Source: Canna indica (lineage: Eukaryota > Streptophyta > Magnoliopsida > Zingiberales > Cannaceae). Taken from it: DNA of 64,000 nt. Below the pieces are notes generated by a model that did not search any database, was not told the origin of the DNA, and saw only the letters and a program-made list of their open reading frames with translations. Made by a program: the position numbers and the translations under genes. Below, piece after piece: positions 50,501-63,753 of this stretch (its first letter is position 1; every line of letters begins with the position of its first letter). The DNA is taken from the NCBI GenBank assembly GCA_034359265.1, contig CP136892.1, forward strand, positions 82,576,001 to 82,640,000, in the 5' to 3' direction.

Positions 50501-53500
50501 AAAAAAAGCTTGGTGAAATATTGAACAACCAACACTCATCATCATAATATTTGTATCAACAAATAAATCATAATTGGTCAGCTGAAGGTTCAACTCACCT
50601 GAATGGGTAACTTATGCATTTCAGCAATTTCACGAAATATGAATGCAGTGGCAGCATTTGTGGCATAACGCTGATTGGCATTGTGTTTAATAACAAGACC
50701 ACCATGGAGCTTAGGTTGATGATTGTCCTCATGTTTGTCCTAGAAAGAAACATGCAAAAAAATGATCAGTGATGCTTACATGCAACTGCTGTACTTTAAT
50801 GTCATCATTATGTAGCTTGACAGCAACCTGACACTACCATAGAGTAGTACAAAAATATAAAGGAACTCATGACATACCATAAAATTGGGATGTAAAGCAT
50901 GGGCCATATCGGCTGATACAAGGAAACTCCTCTGAATTGCCTTCTCAAGTAACTGGAAAGAATTTGGCGGAATCAAAATAATTGTCCTATTTAATCAAAT
51001 CAAAGATGCGCATAATCTGAACCTTAAACAGAGGTGATTAGGCATTCGTATGACTTAGGTTTCTAGCTCTTAGTAATACATAAAAATTAAACATAGGATA
51101 CAAGGTAAATTTTGGATAAAAGGAAAGAGTTTATGCAAAAACTGGAATAGCATCAAAAGCAATATTACTCTAGAACTTGAAGAATCAAAGAAGTTTGTTA
51201 TCCTTGTCAGAGCATCCAGCATGGCAGGAGATCCAGCTCCTTGAGCTGAATTTGATCCAACCTCCTCATGATCAAATAATGCCACCATCCTGACACCGGA
51301 TTCATCACCAAGAGAATTTTCGGCAGATGTGGAGTCAATTAGGGCCTGAAATTGAAATTAGACATAAGTTCCATAGTAACTACTCTGCTTTTCCATGCAA
51401 ATATGAGATAAAAAGATACAACTAGATAAAATGCTGAAGAATAATGACAAAACCATACAACCCCTATACACTGACATATAACCTGATCAATACATGATGA
51501 TTCTCATTCAAATATGATCAGCAAGAAAAATCTTTATTCAAAGGGCTGGAATGACATAATGTCCTAAGATAAACACAGAAACTGACATGGAAACTAAAGC
51601 AAGATCAACGCCTTCAATAACATGTAATATTCTTGTCAAAGAACCTTACTAGCTCATGGAGTAGGTCATGTCTGGAACTCAGGGCTAGATAAATTTCTAA
51701 CAAAGAATATTTTAAAATATTCTTGTTACATAGCCTTAAGCAGGAAGCATTATGGTTCTGTTTTAAGGTACCAATCAATCACATATCTTCTAGGTAAAAC
51801 CAAGTTCTCTAACCCAACAATTATTTGCAATAATGCATTAATTAAAATTAATCTTACGTTATCCTAGAGCACAAAGTAATTAGGCTCAACTAACCAGCTG
51901 CGACTGATGTTATACAGAGGTGTGAAATGCTTTTGCATATAAACAAACAGATAAAAGAAGACAACTCACCTTCAGTGAGCAAAATGACATGCAAAGGTTA
52001 TCAAGCCTTCCTGAGAAGATGAACTCCTTCATTATACCACCTACAATGCTTGGTTGAGTATCACAGACTTGTAGCTCGAAGTCACATATTTCATTTGGAT
52101 GGCATTGAGCATGATCAGCAATCAGCTGCAAAAACACACCAATCAATGCGTGAAATACAAGTTAGCATTCACCAAGTTCATGCACTTGTAATTTTCAGAT
52201 AGTCCGACATAGGTTATTGATAGAATCAATGCCAGAGAACAAGATCATGGTATTCTTTTACCTGCAGTAGCACTGGATGATGGTTTTTGTTGTCAACATT
52301 TCTTTTTTCATTTGATTCACAGGGACCATTTTGATCTGCAAGCTTCTGAAGCTCACCCTACACATTTTCAATACTAACAGTATAAGCTTCCATTCAATTC
52401 TTTCTCTTACTTGTTTTTACTTCTAAAAGAAAACAGCATCCTGGACACAAGTGTTCAAGCATACATTGTTCTCAAAATTTGTTCAAGAACATCTTTGACA
52501 TGTATTTACATATGCATTTGTATGCACAAGGATGGTGAGGTCCTTAACTTTGTTAGAGATTTACATATAACAACAGAGAACAAGGTTTTATTTCAATATC
52601 TGGTCATACAAAGGGGAAAGTCAAGAAGAACATACATAGTTCCTCACAAAACCCCAAATTCGCAACTATTCTGAATCTTGTACATATATCAACATTTAAA
52701 TTCTCATATCAGTACCGGTCTTGACAATTGGGTACAGTCATACACTGTATTGTAACAGCACAAGTTTTTCTTTTCATTTTACACTCTAGACAATGTATTT
52801 CATAGATTTCTTCATTGAAATAATTAAAAAACATACATAACAAACGAATAAAGGTTTGAGAGGTTTGGATGAAAATGAGATATTGAGATGAATGTAGATA
52901 CCTTCACAAAGGATTTGAGGGATTTTTATAGATCTCAAACCACCCCAAAATCGGCTTGCCATCGGAGAAAGCTAAAAAAATTTACCAACCGGCTACAAAT
53001 TAGCCATTGGGTATGTATCGGGCATACCTAATTGTACCAACTGATATGTCCGGTATAAGGGTTGTACTGCTCGGTACACTCGATACGGGCGGCATTTTAT
53101 TTATACCACCCGATAGTGGTTTCTTGAAAAACCTATAGATACCACCAATATCAGGCGGTACACTAGGGTATTCTAAACTCAGATATTGCATGTTCTTACC
53201 ATAAAACACAATGCCAGGTTAAGACATTACTAATTTCAGAGCTAGCACTTGAAGTGCTAATTTATATGAACATGAACAACATAAGATCAATGATATTACC
53301 AATAACCCAGTTAATAACTGGAAACTACTGAGTCCTAGAAACAGCGTTCGTTATGTGTAAGTACAGTTAACTTAAAGGAAAATATCAATCAATGTTTTGA
53401 CAGTGTTCAATACGACAAAAATGTTTGGCATGAATCATGCATCCTATAAATGACAATATCGGATCTCTAGTGACAAGGTGCAAGTAAACCACAGAGGAAG

Positions 53501-55222
53501 CACATCCCACAAATGCCCCCAGTTGCCATTTTTCACAAAGGCCAAGTGTTTGGTAAGAATCAACTGAGGATATCATCAATGTCATTGATTATTTAAAAAG
53601 GAAAGCCAAAGAGGATATCACCATAAGACAAATTTAAAATGAGCATAAACGTGGAAATGGATAGACACACGAACAAAACAAGGTACAGACTTCGAAGTTT
53701 AAACTTGAGTAGGATAACTCACCTTAATTGATGTTGCCAACACAGGTACAAGGTGGCTCTGAGTGTTAAACTTGAAGCCCTCAGTATTAACACCCCTATT
53801 AGCAAAATTATAAACAAGCAAATTGTTCTCTTAATATAACAATATAGCAACAATAGATCTACTTTTTCTTTTAGTAAATGTCATTCGACTTTATAACCTG
53901 ACAGTCGTGCACAAATTAGGAACACCAAAACAAACTACGTCAGTTAAAAGTCACAAGAGAACTTGAGGTGAGGTTTAAATTTGCAATAAAATTTAATCGT
54001 AGTAACCAGTTCAGCCATACAATCAGAAGTTAGTGTACAAAATACCAAACAAAAACTAAGATTTAGTGTAACCAGAACATACCTATCTAGGTGAATAGCT
54101 AAGGTAGGAATGCGTAAGATGGGTTCCTCGATCCTGACAAGACTATGTGAGTAGGATACTGAACCATCTTTAACTTCCTTCTTTATCACTCTTCCGGCAA
54201 GGGTTAAATCACGATCAAACCAAGTATGCCAAAGTCCCCCTCCATATGTCTGGATGCCCACCTCAAGGTATCCTCCTTTTGTTACCTAAGCATACATAAA
54301 GACACAACAGTCAACTAATCATTCAATACTACGTTCCTACCATTTTTTTCTTCAAAACTATGTCTCATTACATTTTGCAACTATATATAATGATTTATCA
54401 GTGATAGTAATTATAAACGCACTAATACAGAATTGACCTCGGATCCATATTTATTTATATAACAAATATTAGAATTCGTGAATCAATTAGCTAAACAGTT
54501 GGAATTAATATCAATCCTCGATCATTTCTCAACCAAACGACAACCAGCTAATTAATAAAATGGTAAAACTCACTAAGTTTACAGAAAGCAAAAGAAGAAG
54601 AATCAATAAACAGTAAGCAACAGCAACGCCAACACAAAGTCTTACGTTTGAGACAGGCTTCAGTTTGAGGCACGGGCTATCTGTGTGCGCTCCAACAATG
54701 TGAAACCCATTCCCAGCAACATATCTGTTAATCCAAAACGCATCTTAAAATGTAATGCGTATAAACCATCGCGTCTAACACCACGTGCAGGTTTGTGAAA
54801 ATTCAATTTGGCAATTAAATACTAGTAAGTCACAAAGTAGTTTACTAGCACAACGCACTTTTTACCGATAGCAAAGGCGACGATGGTGGAGTGGTTCCTC
54901 GTGAAAAAGTACTTCCCCCCTGTTTCCAAAACCCAATCCTCCTTCTCCGACAGATGAACGAATCCAGCCTGCTTCAAGCGCTTCTTGGACTCATCTACAA
55001 GGACATTTTTTTTCCAAATCAAAACAAGAAAGCCGCCCCAAAATCCACTTTTGAAGAGAGAAGGGGAGATCGGAACAGCGGAATAAGGAGGCGCGGGCAA
55101 ATCATTCGCAACGAAATAAAGAGATCGGGAGGCAGTGTTGGATTACCGACGGCGTGGAAATTAGTAGGCGAAGCATTGAGGAAGTCGACGAGGTCCAGAG
55201 CGACCGGATCCACAGTCGCCAT
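47575..55222 (-). CDS. DAP: Aspartyl aminopeptidase, peptidase family M18 (11 exons)
   Basis: Exons on the minus strand: 55222-55147, 54994-54859, 54724-54646, 54285-54083, 53795-53723, 52357-52262, 52125-51970, 51345-51169, 50952-50878, 50739-50599 and 47796-47575, giving 477 residues. It removes N-terminal Asp or Glu from peptides, using two metal ions. Candidate metal ligands are H84 in [16 protein letters not shown]263 in [13 protein letters not shown]301 in [16 protein letters not shown]347 in [11 protein letters not shown] and H441 in [12 protein letters not shown]300 is the likely catalytic base. [11 protein letters not shown] and [20 protein letters not shown] are also typical. No transit peptide is clear, so cytosolic or vacuolar. 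The donor at 54858 (AA|GTGCG), not the one at 54865, restores the frame. The last intron is 2.8 kb. The ATG at 55222 fits the TATA box position. Confidence 0.95.
47797..50598 (-). other. Long last intron of the aminopeptidase gene
   Basis: At 2.8 kb, this intron is far longer than the gene's others (mostly under 1.5 kb). It holds no recognisable coding domain. A 14-bp stem with 8-base loop (CATGATAACCTAAC at 48617-48630) and a nearby duplicated AAGGAATGCATACTTATC suggest inserted repeats, but I could not define an element. Confidence 0.6.
52990..53190. repeat. Decayed repeat in aminopeptidase intron 5
   Basis: GC-richer tract with recurring GGTAC, CGATAC and ACCGG words (GTATCGGGCATACC, TGCTCGGTACACTCGATACG, GGCGGTACACTAGGG). 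It resembles a worn-out dispersed element; ends not definable. Confidence 0.35.
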
Positions 55223-55278
55223 GTCTTTTGCTGCCTTGTCTTTCAGTATAATGCACTTGACCGTCAAACCTTGATGTG

Positions 55279-55287
55279 GTTTTATAG
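55279..55287 (-). promoter_or_regulatory. TATA box of the aminopeptidase gene
   Basis: The minus strand reads CTATAAAACC, about 60 bases before the ATG at 55222. The expected start site, near 55252, lies downstream of the alternative ATG at 55267, so that ATG is unlikely to be used. Confidence 0.6.
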
Positions 55288-55395
55288 CGGTGTCCCGACT
55301 TTACCTGGAATCATGCCGGCCGAAATACCGGTTTACTCTGTTACGATATCACTTCATAACGCCTCTACAACTAAAAGTCTAAAAGCACACCCAAC

Positions 55396-56119
55396 TAGGG
55401 ATAACAACGGATAATATATTAATCGCACCCTCACTGCACATCCACATCTCATCCACACAGCATTTAATAAATAATTAATAAAAATATTTTTTAATAAAAA
55501 AAACTTATATTATTAAAATTCATATATAACAATTAATAATTTACTAAAATTTTATATATAATTTACCATAAAACCTACTTAGGATTGTGCAAAATTCGAA
55601 TCGATCTGAATAAATCGACCTGAAATTTGCATTCGGGTTAGATTGAGCAGTGAAATTTGGTATTTTTCTACATAGATGATTGTTGATTTAGTGGTTGGAA
55701 GATTGTAAATGAAATTTAAGAACTTAATTTTGAGTTCTAAGTTTTAGTGGAGTCATATTCCTAATAACTATTTTTTCACAATTCGGGTTAATGGGATCGT
55801 GACTCGATCTTATTCGAGTTAATCGGATCGAGCCCTTAACTCTTTGTTTGGATAGGATCGAATGGTGTAAGAACCTCCTTATTAAGAACTTATATATAAT
55901 ATATAATATATATGGGTAAACCTACTTGTATAATATATTAAGTAACTTATATGTGGGTAAAAATAATAATTTTTTATATGCTAATATTCGGTGTGGATAC
56001 AGTGTGATCGTGTGAATCAACATTCATATCCATATCCTCATCGCATCCATGCATGTATAATTTTTTCTAAATTCATATCTGTTTTTAATTGACGGATGCA
56101 GATAAAATTACCATCCTTA
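55396..56119. mobile_element. hAT-type MITE (724 bp)
   Basis: Ends TAGGGATAACAACGGATAAT and AAATTACCATCCTTA are imperfect inverted repeats. CACCCAAC (55388-55395) and CACCCGAC (56120-56127) are an 8-bp duplication with one mismatch. The middle (55570-55880), with ATTCGGGTTA and TCGATCTTATTCGAGTTAAT words, may be a second nested repeat. Confidence 0.7.
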
Positions 56120-56127
56120 CACCCGAC

Positions 56128-57719
56128 GTCTCAACGATATCGATAACAACGTGGCTAAAGACAATAAAAATAGAGGATTTTACATTTTCGTCCTTCTAAC
56201 CATTAAGATCTCCCTATGTTCCTCTCTCTTTTAAGAGTTCTTAAAAAATCATTTGTCAATAATTTAATTTTAATCCAAAATTTTAAATATGTCAAAAGAA
56301 ATTTAAGAAAAAAAATCAAAGATATATTCTTTTTTAAAGGACTTATAAAAACCTCAACATAGGAAGTCTTGTCATGTAATAAAAATTAAAAAATCCTCTA
56401 AGTAAATTGCATAAAAGCAGTAGAAGAGTACAGTAGAATAATTCTTGATAGAGAGAGCTCAGAGTGGTACATCTTTTTGTTCGGTTGTTCTCTTTATAAA
56501 ACAGGAGTGCATGTCTGAATGGAGAATATATGCATATTTAGAATATGATCCATTAATACTACACTTTGAGAATTCGTACTAGGTTCTCTTTATGATTGGA
56601 TCTACCACCAATCTCTCAACCCAAAAAGAAAAAGAAAAAAAGAAAAGAAAAGAGAAAAATGACACTACTCATAATAATTTAATTTGTCGGGTGTATATAC
56701 GCACAAGAAACGGTCTATTATATTATTCTTTAACCTAAGTACGTATTTTACAAATAATATTTGGAAAAAAGTACTAAAATATCGCTAATGTTTTTTGATG
56801 GGTACTAAAATGTCCCTAAATTTTTTTGGATAAAAAATACCTCTTATGTAATAAAATTCGATACATAAATGATCCTATAGATAAACAACGTTGATATCTG
56901 ATGTGATTGATGAGTTGGATATGTTGCACACATACAAATCAAGATTTGTCACGTTAGCAACATATCACATGACACGTCAACAAGAGGGTCCCACACTACA
57001 TATTTTTCTCTATTTTCTGCCTCTCGAAAAAATTAATATTAGTGGTGGGACCCGAGCTTGCGTGGCATCTTCCGTGTCGCTTGTGTGATAAATTATTCTC
57101 TGCATGTGAGTCACATGTAAAATCAACATCTCAATTAGCATTCACGTCATCTTTATTAAGTCGAAGTTAACTTAGAGTGTCATTTTTGTACAATTTTTAA
57201 TAATATTAGACATTTTAGCTCCAAAATAAATAATGAGTCATCTTTATTAAGTCGAAGTTAACTTAGAGTGTCATTTTTGTACAATTTTTAATAATATTAA
57301 ATATTTTAGCTCCAAAATAAATAATGAGAGCATTTTAGTATACCTTGGTGAAAGTGCCAATGACATTTTAGTACCATAATATTTTTTACTTCATTGGAAA
57401 GTTATTCAATCTTTTAGTTTGATTAAAAAATGTATTAATTTTTTGGTATATATAGAATTGGATACAGTGAGATGAGATCGGATATCAAATAAGAGAGAGG
57501 TTAAAGAAATTATATTTATAAGAAGTGCTATTCTCTCCATCTCTTTAGCAAGTTATTACTGATAGAATTGAAACTAAATGAGTTCTTATTTATAGATTGC
57601 TACATATAACTTTCAGTTAAATTATTATTAATGAAACTGAAACATGATGAATATTTGATTATTTATTTATTTTTAACAAAGATAAAAAATCACAATAGAT
57701 GATCATACTAAGATTCTAA
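56128..57719. other. AT-rich intergenic DNA
   Basis: No gene found. It contains one tandem duplication (57147-57327) and purine runs near 56620-56660. It ends at the 3' LTR of the copia element. Confidence 0.5.
57147..57327. repeat. 91-bp tandem duplication
   Basis: TCATCTTTATTAAGTCGAAG starts at 57147 and again at 57238; the two copies match almost completely through AGCTCCAAAATAAATAATGAG. Recent by its low divergence. Confidence 0.95.
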
Positions 57720-58200
57720 TGTAAGAAAAATCTTAATCAAGAATTTCATGAATATAAGAATATCAGAAATAAATTAGTAAGATAGGATCTTACTTGATGA
57801 CGATATAATTTGCAGCGGAATAAATTTCTGGATCTCCAAGAGAAGCCGGGTCTTCCTCCACAACACCGCCTCAAATGCTCTGCTTTCGATGGGGAAAGCA
57901 ACTATGAGCTAGGGTTTTTCCACACGGTGTATTGAGGGGACCTAGCCTTTATTTATAACTGATTATATGGGCCCGTCCATCACGGGCTTCATTAATCGGG
58001 CCTACACTTGATTAATCACACCAATCATGGTTAAGTGTTTCAAGCTCAAATCACATGGATCAAGATCACATGAGCTAATAGGCATCTCAATAATGGATCA
58101 TAAGATCAAACCCGCTTTTATTAAATCAAAACATTACAATTGATTGTAGCCCACATATATGAAAAATGAAAATATAGAATATTTAAAAAATATTCTAACA
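57720..58200 (-). repeat. 3' LTR of the copia element (481 bp)
   Basis: On the minus strand it starts TGTTAGAATA and ends TTTTTCTTACA, the TG...CA form. It has a TATA box (TTATAAATAAAGG, 57950-57957), followed by a leader-like CTAGGTCCCCTCAATACACC. The second LTR is outside the window, so identity cannot be measured. Confidence 0.75.
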
Positions 58201-58211
58201 TTCTCCCACTT
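58201..58211 (-). other. Polypurine tract
   Basis: The minus strand reads AAGTGGGAGAA directly ahead of the LTR start TGTTAG. This is the expected primer site for plus-strand DNA synthesis. Confidence 0.8.
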
Positions 58212-58886
58212 GGGCAAGATCAATTGTAAAATTTTATTTTTTTTTGAAAAAATTTAAAAAACGACACTCGGGTTTAATCACATATTTCAAAATAAAAATG
58301 TGGCCACAAAAATAAAAATAAAATAAAAATTATGATCCAAGATGCAACACTTATTATAACTCATATCAACAACCAATGATATCGAATCATGGCAGCCATT
58401 ATGACAATACTGGACATAAGACTTTCCATGGTCACGAATACCACCGACATTGCTGACAATTGTCATTGGTGTGAAATGTAGCATGAAAATAACACTCAAA
58501 ATGATCCGATAAGAACAGTGTTATTTTCATTGTCAGTCCTCATACTTTCTCTTCTAGATATACCTTTCGGCAAGAGAAAGCGTATGGTTTTAAAAAAAAA
58601 AACCATCAAGTCCCTAGACTCAAAATTGGCATCAATCAATGGGCAACATGATTCACATGACACCGAGCCTTTAAACAAAAAACATGATGTCTCTAGACTT
58701 AAATATGGTATCAATCAAGAGACATTCTGATTCAAATGATACCGAGTCTTAAATAATTATTGAACACATATATTAAATATGACAAGATTATCTCAAAGGA
58801 AAAAGAGTCTATTATTGAATATGCGGTTACATAAACCTAACAATCATGTATCAAAGTGCTAGAAACAAAAAGAAAAATAACTCCCA
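58212..58886 (-). other. Copia 3' untranslated region
   Basis: Between the pol stop and the polypurine tract. It holds a direct repeat of about 77 bp (58609 and 58686: CATCAAGTCCCTAGACTC and GATGTCTCTAGACTTAA, each followed by CAATCAA and a GATACCGAG-like end). Confidence 0.6.
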
Positions 58887-61800
58887 CTAACCAAGCACAT
58901 CAAAAGAACTCAGAATGCCCATATTTTCAACATGTCTTTTAAAGACTATGGGTCTGAGTCCCTTGGTTAAGGGATCAGCGAGCATCAGATCTGTCTCTAT
59001 GTGTTCAACTAAAATATCTCCTTTCTTTACAAGATCTCTAACAGTCAAATATTTCAACTCTAAATGTTTGGAGCCACTAGAGGTTTTATTGTTCTTCGTG
59101 AAGAACACAGCAGCACTGTTATCACAATAAATAGTAAGAGGCCTAAAAATAGAATCAACAAGCCGAAGCCCAGAAATAAGATTCTTAAGCCAGACGGCTT
59201 GAGAAGCCGCAGCATAACAGGCAACAAATTCTGCTTGCATAGTGGAAGAAGCAACTAGAGTCTGTTTCTTACTTTTCCAAGAGATGGCTCCACCAGCTAA
59301 CATAAAAATATATCCAGATGTAGATTTTTTGTCATCAAGGCACCCAGCAAGATCTGAGTCAGAATAGCCTACAACCTCTAAATTTTCTACTCTTTTATAC
59401 ACAAGCATGTGTTCTTTAGTCCTCTGCAGGTATCTCATAACTTTCTTAGCTGCTATCCAATGATCATAACCAGGATTAGACTGATATCTGCCCAAGACTC
59501 CAACAATAAAAGCAATGTCCGGTCTAGTGCAAATCTGTGCATACATCAGGCTCCCCAGTGCACTATCAAATGGCTTGCCATTCATTTGACCATTTTCTAA
59601 TGCATTTTTAGGACATTGATTTTTGCTAAATTTATCGCCTTTAATGACAGGTACATCACCAGGCTTGCAATCTGACATGTTGAACCTTTCCAAAATTCGA
59701 TTAACATAAGCTTTTTGAGATAATCCAAGCAAACAACGAGATCTGTCCCTATGGATTTCAATTCCCAGTACAAAAGAAGCTTCACCAAGATCCTTCATAT
59801 CGAAAGATTTAGTCAACATGGATTTAGTTTCATGAAGGAGAGCAAGATCATTTGAAGCCAGCAGAATGTCATCCACATATAATATGAGAAAAATTATTTT
59901 GCTCCCACTGACCTTGATATATATGCAATGATCAACTTTATTTTCTTCAAAACCCATGGAAGTCACAATCATGTCAAATTTTAAATACCACTGTCTAGAA
60001 GCCTGTTTCAAGCCATAAATGGACTTTCTCAATTTGCATACCAAATGCTCACTGCCAGACTTTTGATAACCTTCAGGTTGCTTCATATAAACCTCTTCAT
60101 AGAGATCATCATTTAAAAATGCTGTTTTGACATCCATTTGATGTAACTCTAAATCAAAATGAGCTACAAGGGCCATAATAATTCTGAAAGAATCTTTAGA
60201 GGAAACAGGTGAGAAAGTTTCATTGAAGTCAATGCCCTCTTTCTGGGTAAAACCCTTTGCAACAAGTCGGGCTTTGAACCTCTCAACATTACCTTTGGAG
60301 TCCTTCTTGGTTTTAAAAATCCACTTACAGCCAATAGGTCTATAATTTTCAGGTAATTCAACCAAATCCCAAACATTATTATCAGCCATAGAAAACATTT
60401 CCTCATTCATAGCACATATCCATTTATCTGACTGTGCACAAGAAATGGCTTGATTATAGTCACTAGGATCAAGGACATCCCCAACATCATAATCATTTTC
60501 ATTAAGATATACCAAATAATCATCAGGGATTGCAGATCGTCTTTCTCTGGTAGATCTTCTCACTGGCACAGGTAAAGCAGGTTCAGCAGGAAACAGATCA
60601 ACAATAGGATTAGGCGGATTAACAGCTAAAGGACTGTCCGAAGGAACAGGGGAATGAGGAATATTAATCTCATGACTAGCAACAGAATCACCTGGAACAA
60701 GTGACCTAGGATCATTGATAAAAGGAAGAGGTACTGATACATTAGTGACATGTTCAGAATGAAGAGAATCAGGCTCAGCTATATCAAGTTCTAAAAATTT
60801 TGCTGTCAAGGACTCCACAATTTTAGTGCATCTGCTTGGACAATAGAAACGGTAGCCTTTTGAATGATCTGAATATCCAATGAAAAAACAACGAATGGTT
60901 CTAGAATCAAGCTTTTTCTCAGAGGGATTATAGATTCTCACTTCAGCAGGACATCCCCAAACCCGAAAATGATTTAAACTAGGTTTTCTACATGTCCACA
61001 GTTCAAAAGGGGTTTTGGGAACAGATTTACTGGGGACACGATTAAGAATATAGAGAGAGGTTTTAATGGCTTCACCCCACAGAAATTCTGGCAAATTCGA
61101 CCTGCTCATCATGCTCCTCATCATATCCTTAAGAGTGCGGTTACGCCTTTCAGCTACACCATTTTGTTCAGGACTACCTGGCATGGTATATTGAGGAACA
61201 ATGCCACATTCTTGCAAGTATGAAGCAAAAGGTCCTACATGTTGACCAGCAACACCATAATACTCTCCTCCACGATCAGATCTCACTATCTTGATGACTG
61301 TTCCCAATTGTTTTTCAACTTCGGTCTTAAACACTTTAAATTTATCAAGCGCTTCAGACTTTTCTTTAATCAAATAAATATAGCCATATCGAGAAAAGTC
61401 ATCAATAAAAGTGATAAAGTATTTATGACCACAAATGGTAGGAGAGTAAGGTCCACTAATGTCTGTATGAATGATTTCCAATAGACTTGAACTTCTAGAA
61501 GCACTCTTGTTCTTATTTTTGGTCAATTTACCCCTAATACAATCAACACAAGTCCCCATATCTTCAAAATCTAAGGTAGGCAAAATATCAATTTTAACAA
61601 GTCTTTCAATCCTTTCTTTAGAGATGTGACCTAAGCGCTTATGCCATAAAAGAAAAGATTTATCTTTAATCCTAGATCTTTTAGCAATTTTGCTTTCAAT
61701 GTTTAGAGATGTAGATGGACAATCAGGAGCTAAGGACAACATATATAATCCATTAAACAAAGATCCACTTCCAATAATTTGAGAATTCAAAATAATATTC

Positions 61801-63238
61801 ATATTTCCATTTCCAAAACTAAAATGAAATCCAAGTTTATCTAAACAAGAAACAGAAATCAAATTTCTCCTAAATGAAGGTACATATAAGGTGTCCTTCA
61901 GAACAAGTTCAAATCCTGACTCTAAAAACAATCTAACATCTCCTACAGACTCCACAGTCACTTCGAGATCATTTCCTACTCTCAGTTTGTTTTGCCTCAG
62001 ACTTGGTTTCCTCAGGTTTGCAAAAATCTGCATAGAAATAGCAACATGGGTTGTGGACCCGCTATCAAACCACCAAGAATTAATAGGGACATCAACTAGA
62101 TTAGACTCAAAACAAACAAGGGCTAAGGGGTTACCTCCAGCTTTTTGCTTCTTTTCTAACCAGGCTTTAAACTTTGTACATTCAAACCTTTTGTGTCCTT
62201 TCTTTTTGCAAAAAAGACATCTGACAGATTTCTTAGTAGGGGCAGGCCTAGGACCTTCAGAGGGGTTATTCTGACCACTACCTTGTCCTTTATGAGATTT
62301 CTTTGGAGCAGCAGGTGAGAAATGCTTAAATTTCTTATGAGGCTTGCCAAAATGGGGTTTAGAATGAACAGTTAAAAGGGCTAGATCACTCTTTTCTTTC
62401 TTAAGTTTTTCTTCCTCAGCAACACATTTAGTGATGAGATCATTCAGGGTCCATTTTTCATTCTGGGTAATATAGGCAGTCTTAATTTGACTGAACTCAG
62501 CAGGAAGAGAATTTAGGGCATGAGGAACAAGGAAGAGAGAGTCATCCAGTTCAACTTTCAAGGCTTTAAGCTGGGTTTGAAGCATAACCATTTTCAGAAT
62601 GAACTCTCTTACACCCCCAGAGTTATCATAAACCATAGATGTCAATTCTTTCATTAGATATGCAGTCTCAGCATTATCAGCCACTTGAGATCATTCAGGG
62701 TCCATTTTTCATTCTGGGTAATATAGGCAGTCTTAATTTGACTGAACTCAGCAGGAAGAGAATTTAGGGCATGAGGAACAAGGAAGAGAGAGTCATCCAG
62801 TTCAACTTTCAAGGCTTTAAGCTGGGTTTGAAGCATAACCATTTTCAGAATGAACTCTCTTACACCCCCAGAGTTATCATAAACCATAGATGTCAATTCT
62901 TTCATTAGATATGCAGTCTCAGCATTATCAGCCACTTGAAATTTTTTCCCAATAGAAATAAGAAACTCTTTGGCATTTGAAGTATCAGACAATCCACTCA
63001 TTAAATGTTCGGGAACCGTCCTTTTAATGGCAAGCAAGCTTAATCTGTTGGATCTCTCTCACTTAGTTAATAGATCTTTTTGATCAGGAGTGGCGGTTTG
63101 ACCTTCAGGAATGACCGGCTTGTCTTCATGAATAGCCATGTCAAGATCAGTCATGCCTAGAGAGAATTCTATGTCGTGTTTCCACTTCTTAAAGTTTGAA
63201 CCAGTCAACATATCAATAGAGGCATTGCAGTTGTTCAT
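58887..63238 (-). pseudogene. Copia gag-pol polyprotein, broken in gag
   Basis: The gag start, MNNCNASIDMLTGSNFKKWK, is at 63238. A TGA replaces the expected Trp codon in LLTK*ERSNRLSLLA near 63061. A 251-bp tandem duplication then shifts the frame. From 62684 the frame is open for 1265 residues. It has a zinc knuckle ([14 protein letters not shown]), protease ([10 protein letters not shown]), the integrase zinc site (HKRLGH...CVDC) and acidic residues ([34 protein letters not shown]), the reverse transcriptase with [12 protein letters not shown], and RNase H with GYSDSDLAG and [10 protein letters not shown]. These domains copy RNA and insert DNA. Pol is intact but has no full gag upstream, so the element cannot move alone. 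Confidence 0.92.
62438..62939 (-). repeat. 251-bp tandem duplication in gag
   Basis: Two copies (62438-62688 and 62689-62939) are identical as far as I can read. Each encodes the same gag piece ([20 protein letters not shown] and on). 251 is not a multiple of three, so it breaks the frame. Confidence 0.95.
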
Positions 63239-63753
63239 ACTAAAAGTAACTGTGACAAGAATGAAAAATATATTAGATTAATTAAATTATAGGGCATGAA
63301 ATGTAATTGAAATTGAGGCTAACCAAATATTACATATTCACCTTTGGGCAGAACATGCAATCACAAAATATAGCCTCACTGAGTTACAGAATAAGAATAC
63401 AATGATTTTCGAAAATCTATCACCTTTGGGCAAACAGATTTCTAGACCAATGCACCCTAATAACTCCATTTAATAAGACCTCCAATTAAAACACTCAATA
63501 ATCATCCTTTGGGAAAAACTATTGAATGAATTAATCTTCAGTATTCCTCATATGATGAGAAAATACACTACTCATTATAAGTAATCCCACTTTGGTGGTA
63601 ATTACAAATAATAACTAGTGAAAAAACTCATCAGGAATCAATATTATGCCCTGTAAATTATTTATATTTATTTATAAATTATGTCAATCTCTACACCTAA
63701 TTGTCACAATATTAGGTTTGAGATTTTATAAAAGATAACATAATTTACAATAA

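Noticed and set aside
54859..54866. Donor site G|GTAAAA in aminopeptidase exon 2
   Set aside because: Using it shifts the frame; the next donor, AA|GTGCG, gives the conserved [17 protein letters not shown].
55223..55267. Upstream in-frame ATG for the aminopeptidase
   Set aside because: It lies only about 12 bases from the TATA box, before the expected transcription start.
59064..62274. Plus-strand frames within the copia region
   Set aside because: They are shadows opposite the gag-pol reading frame.
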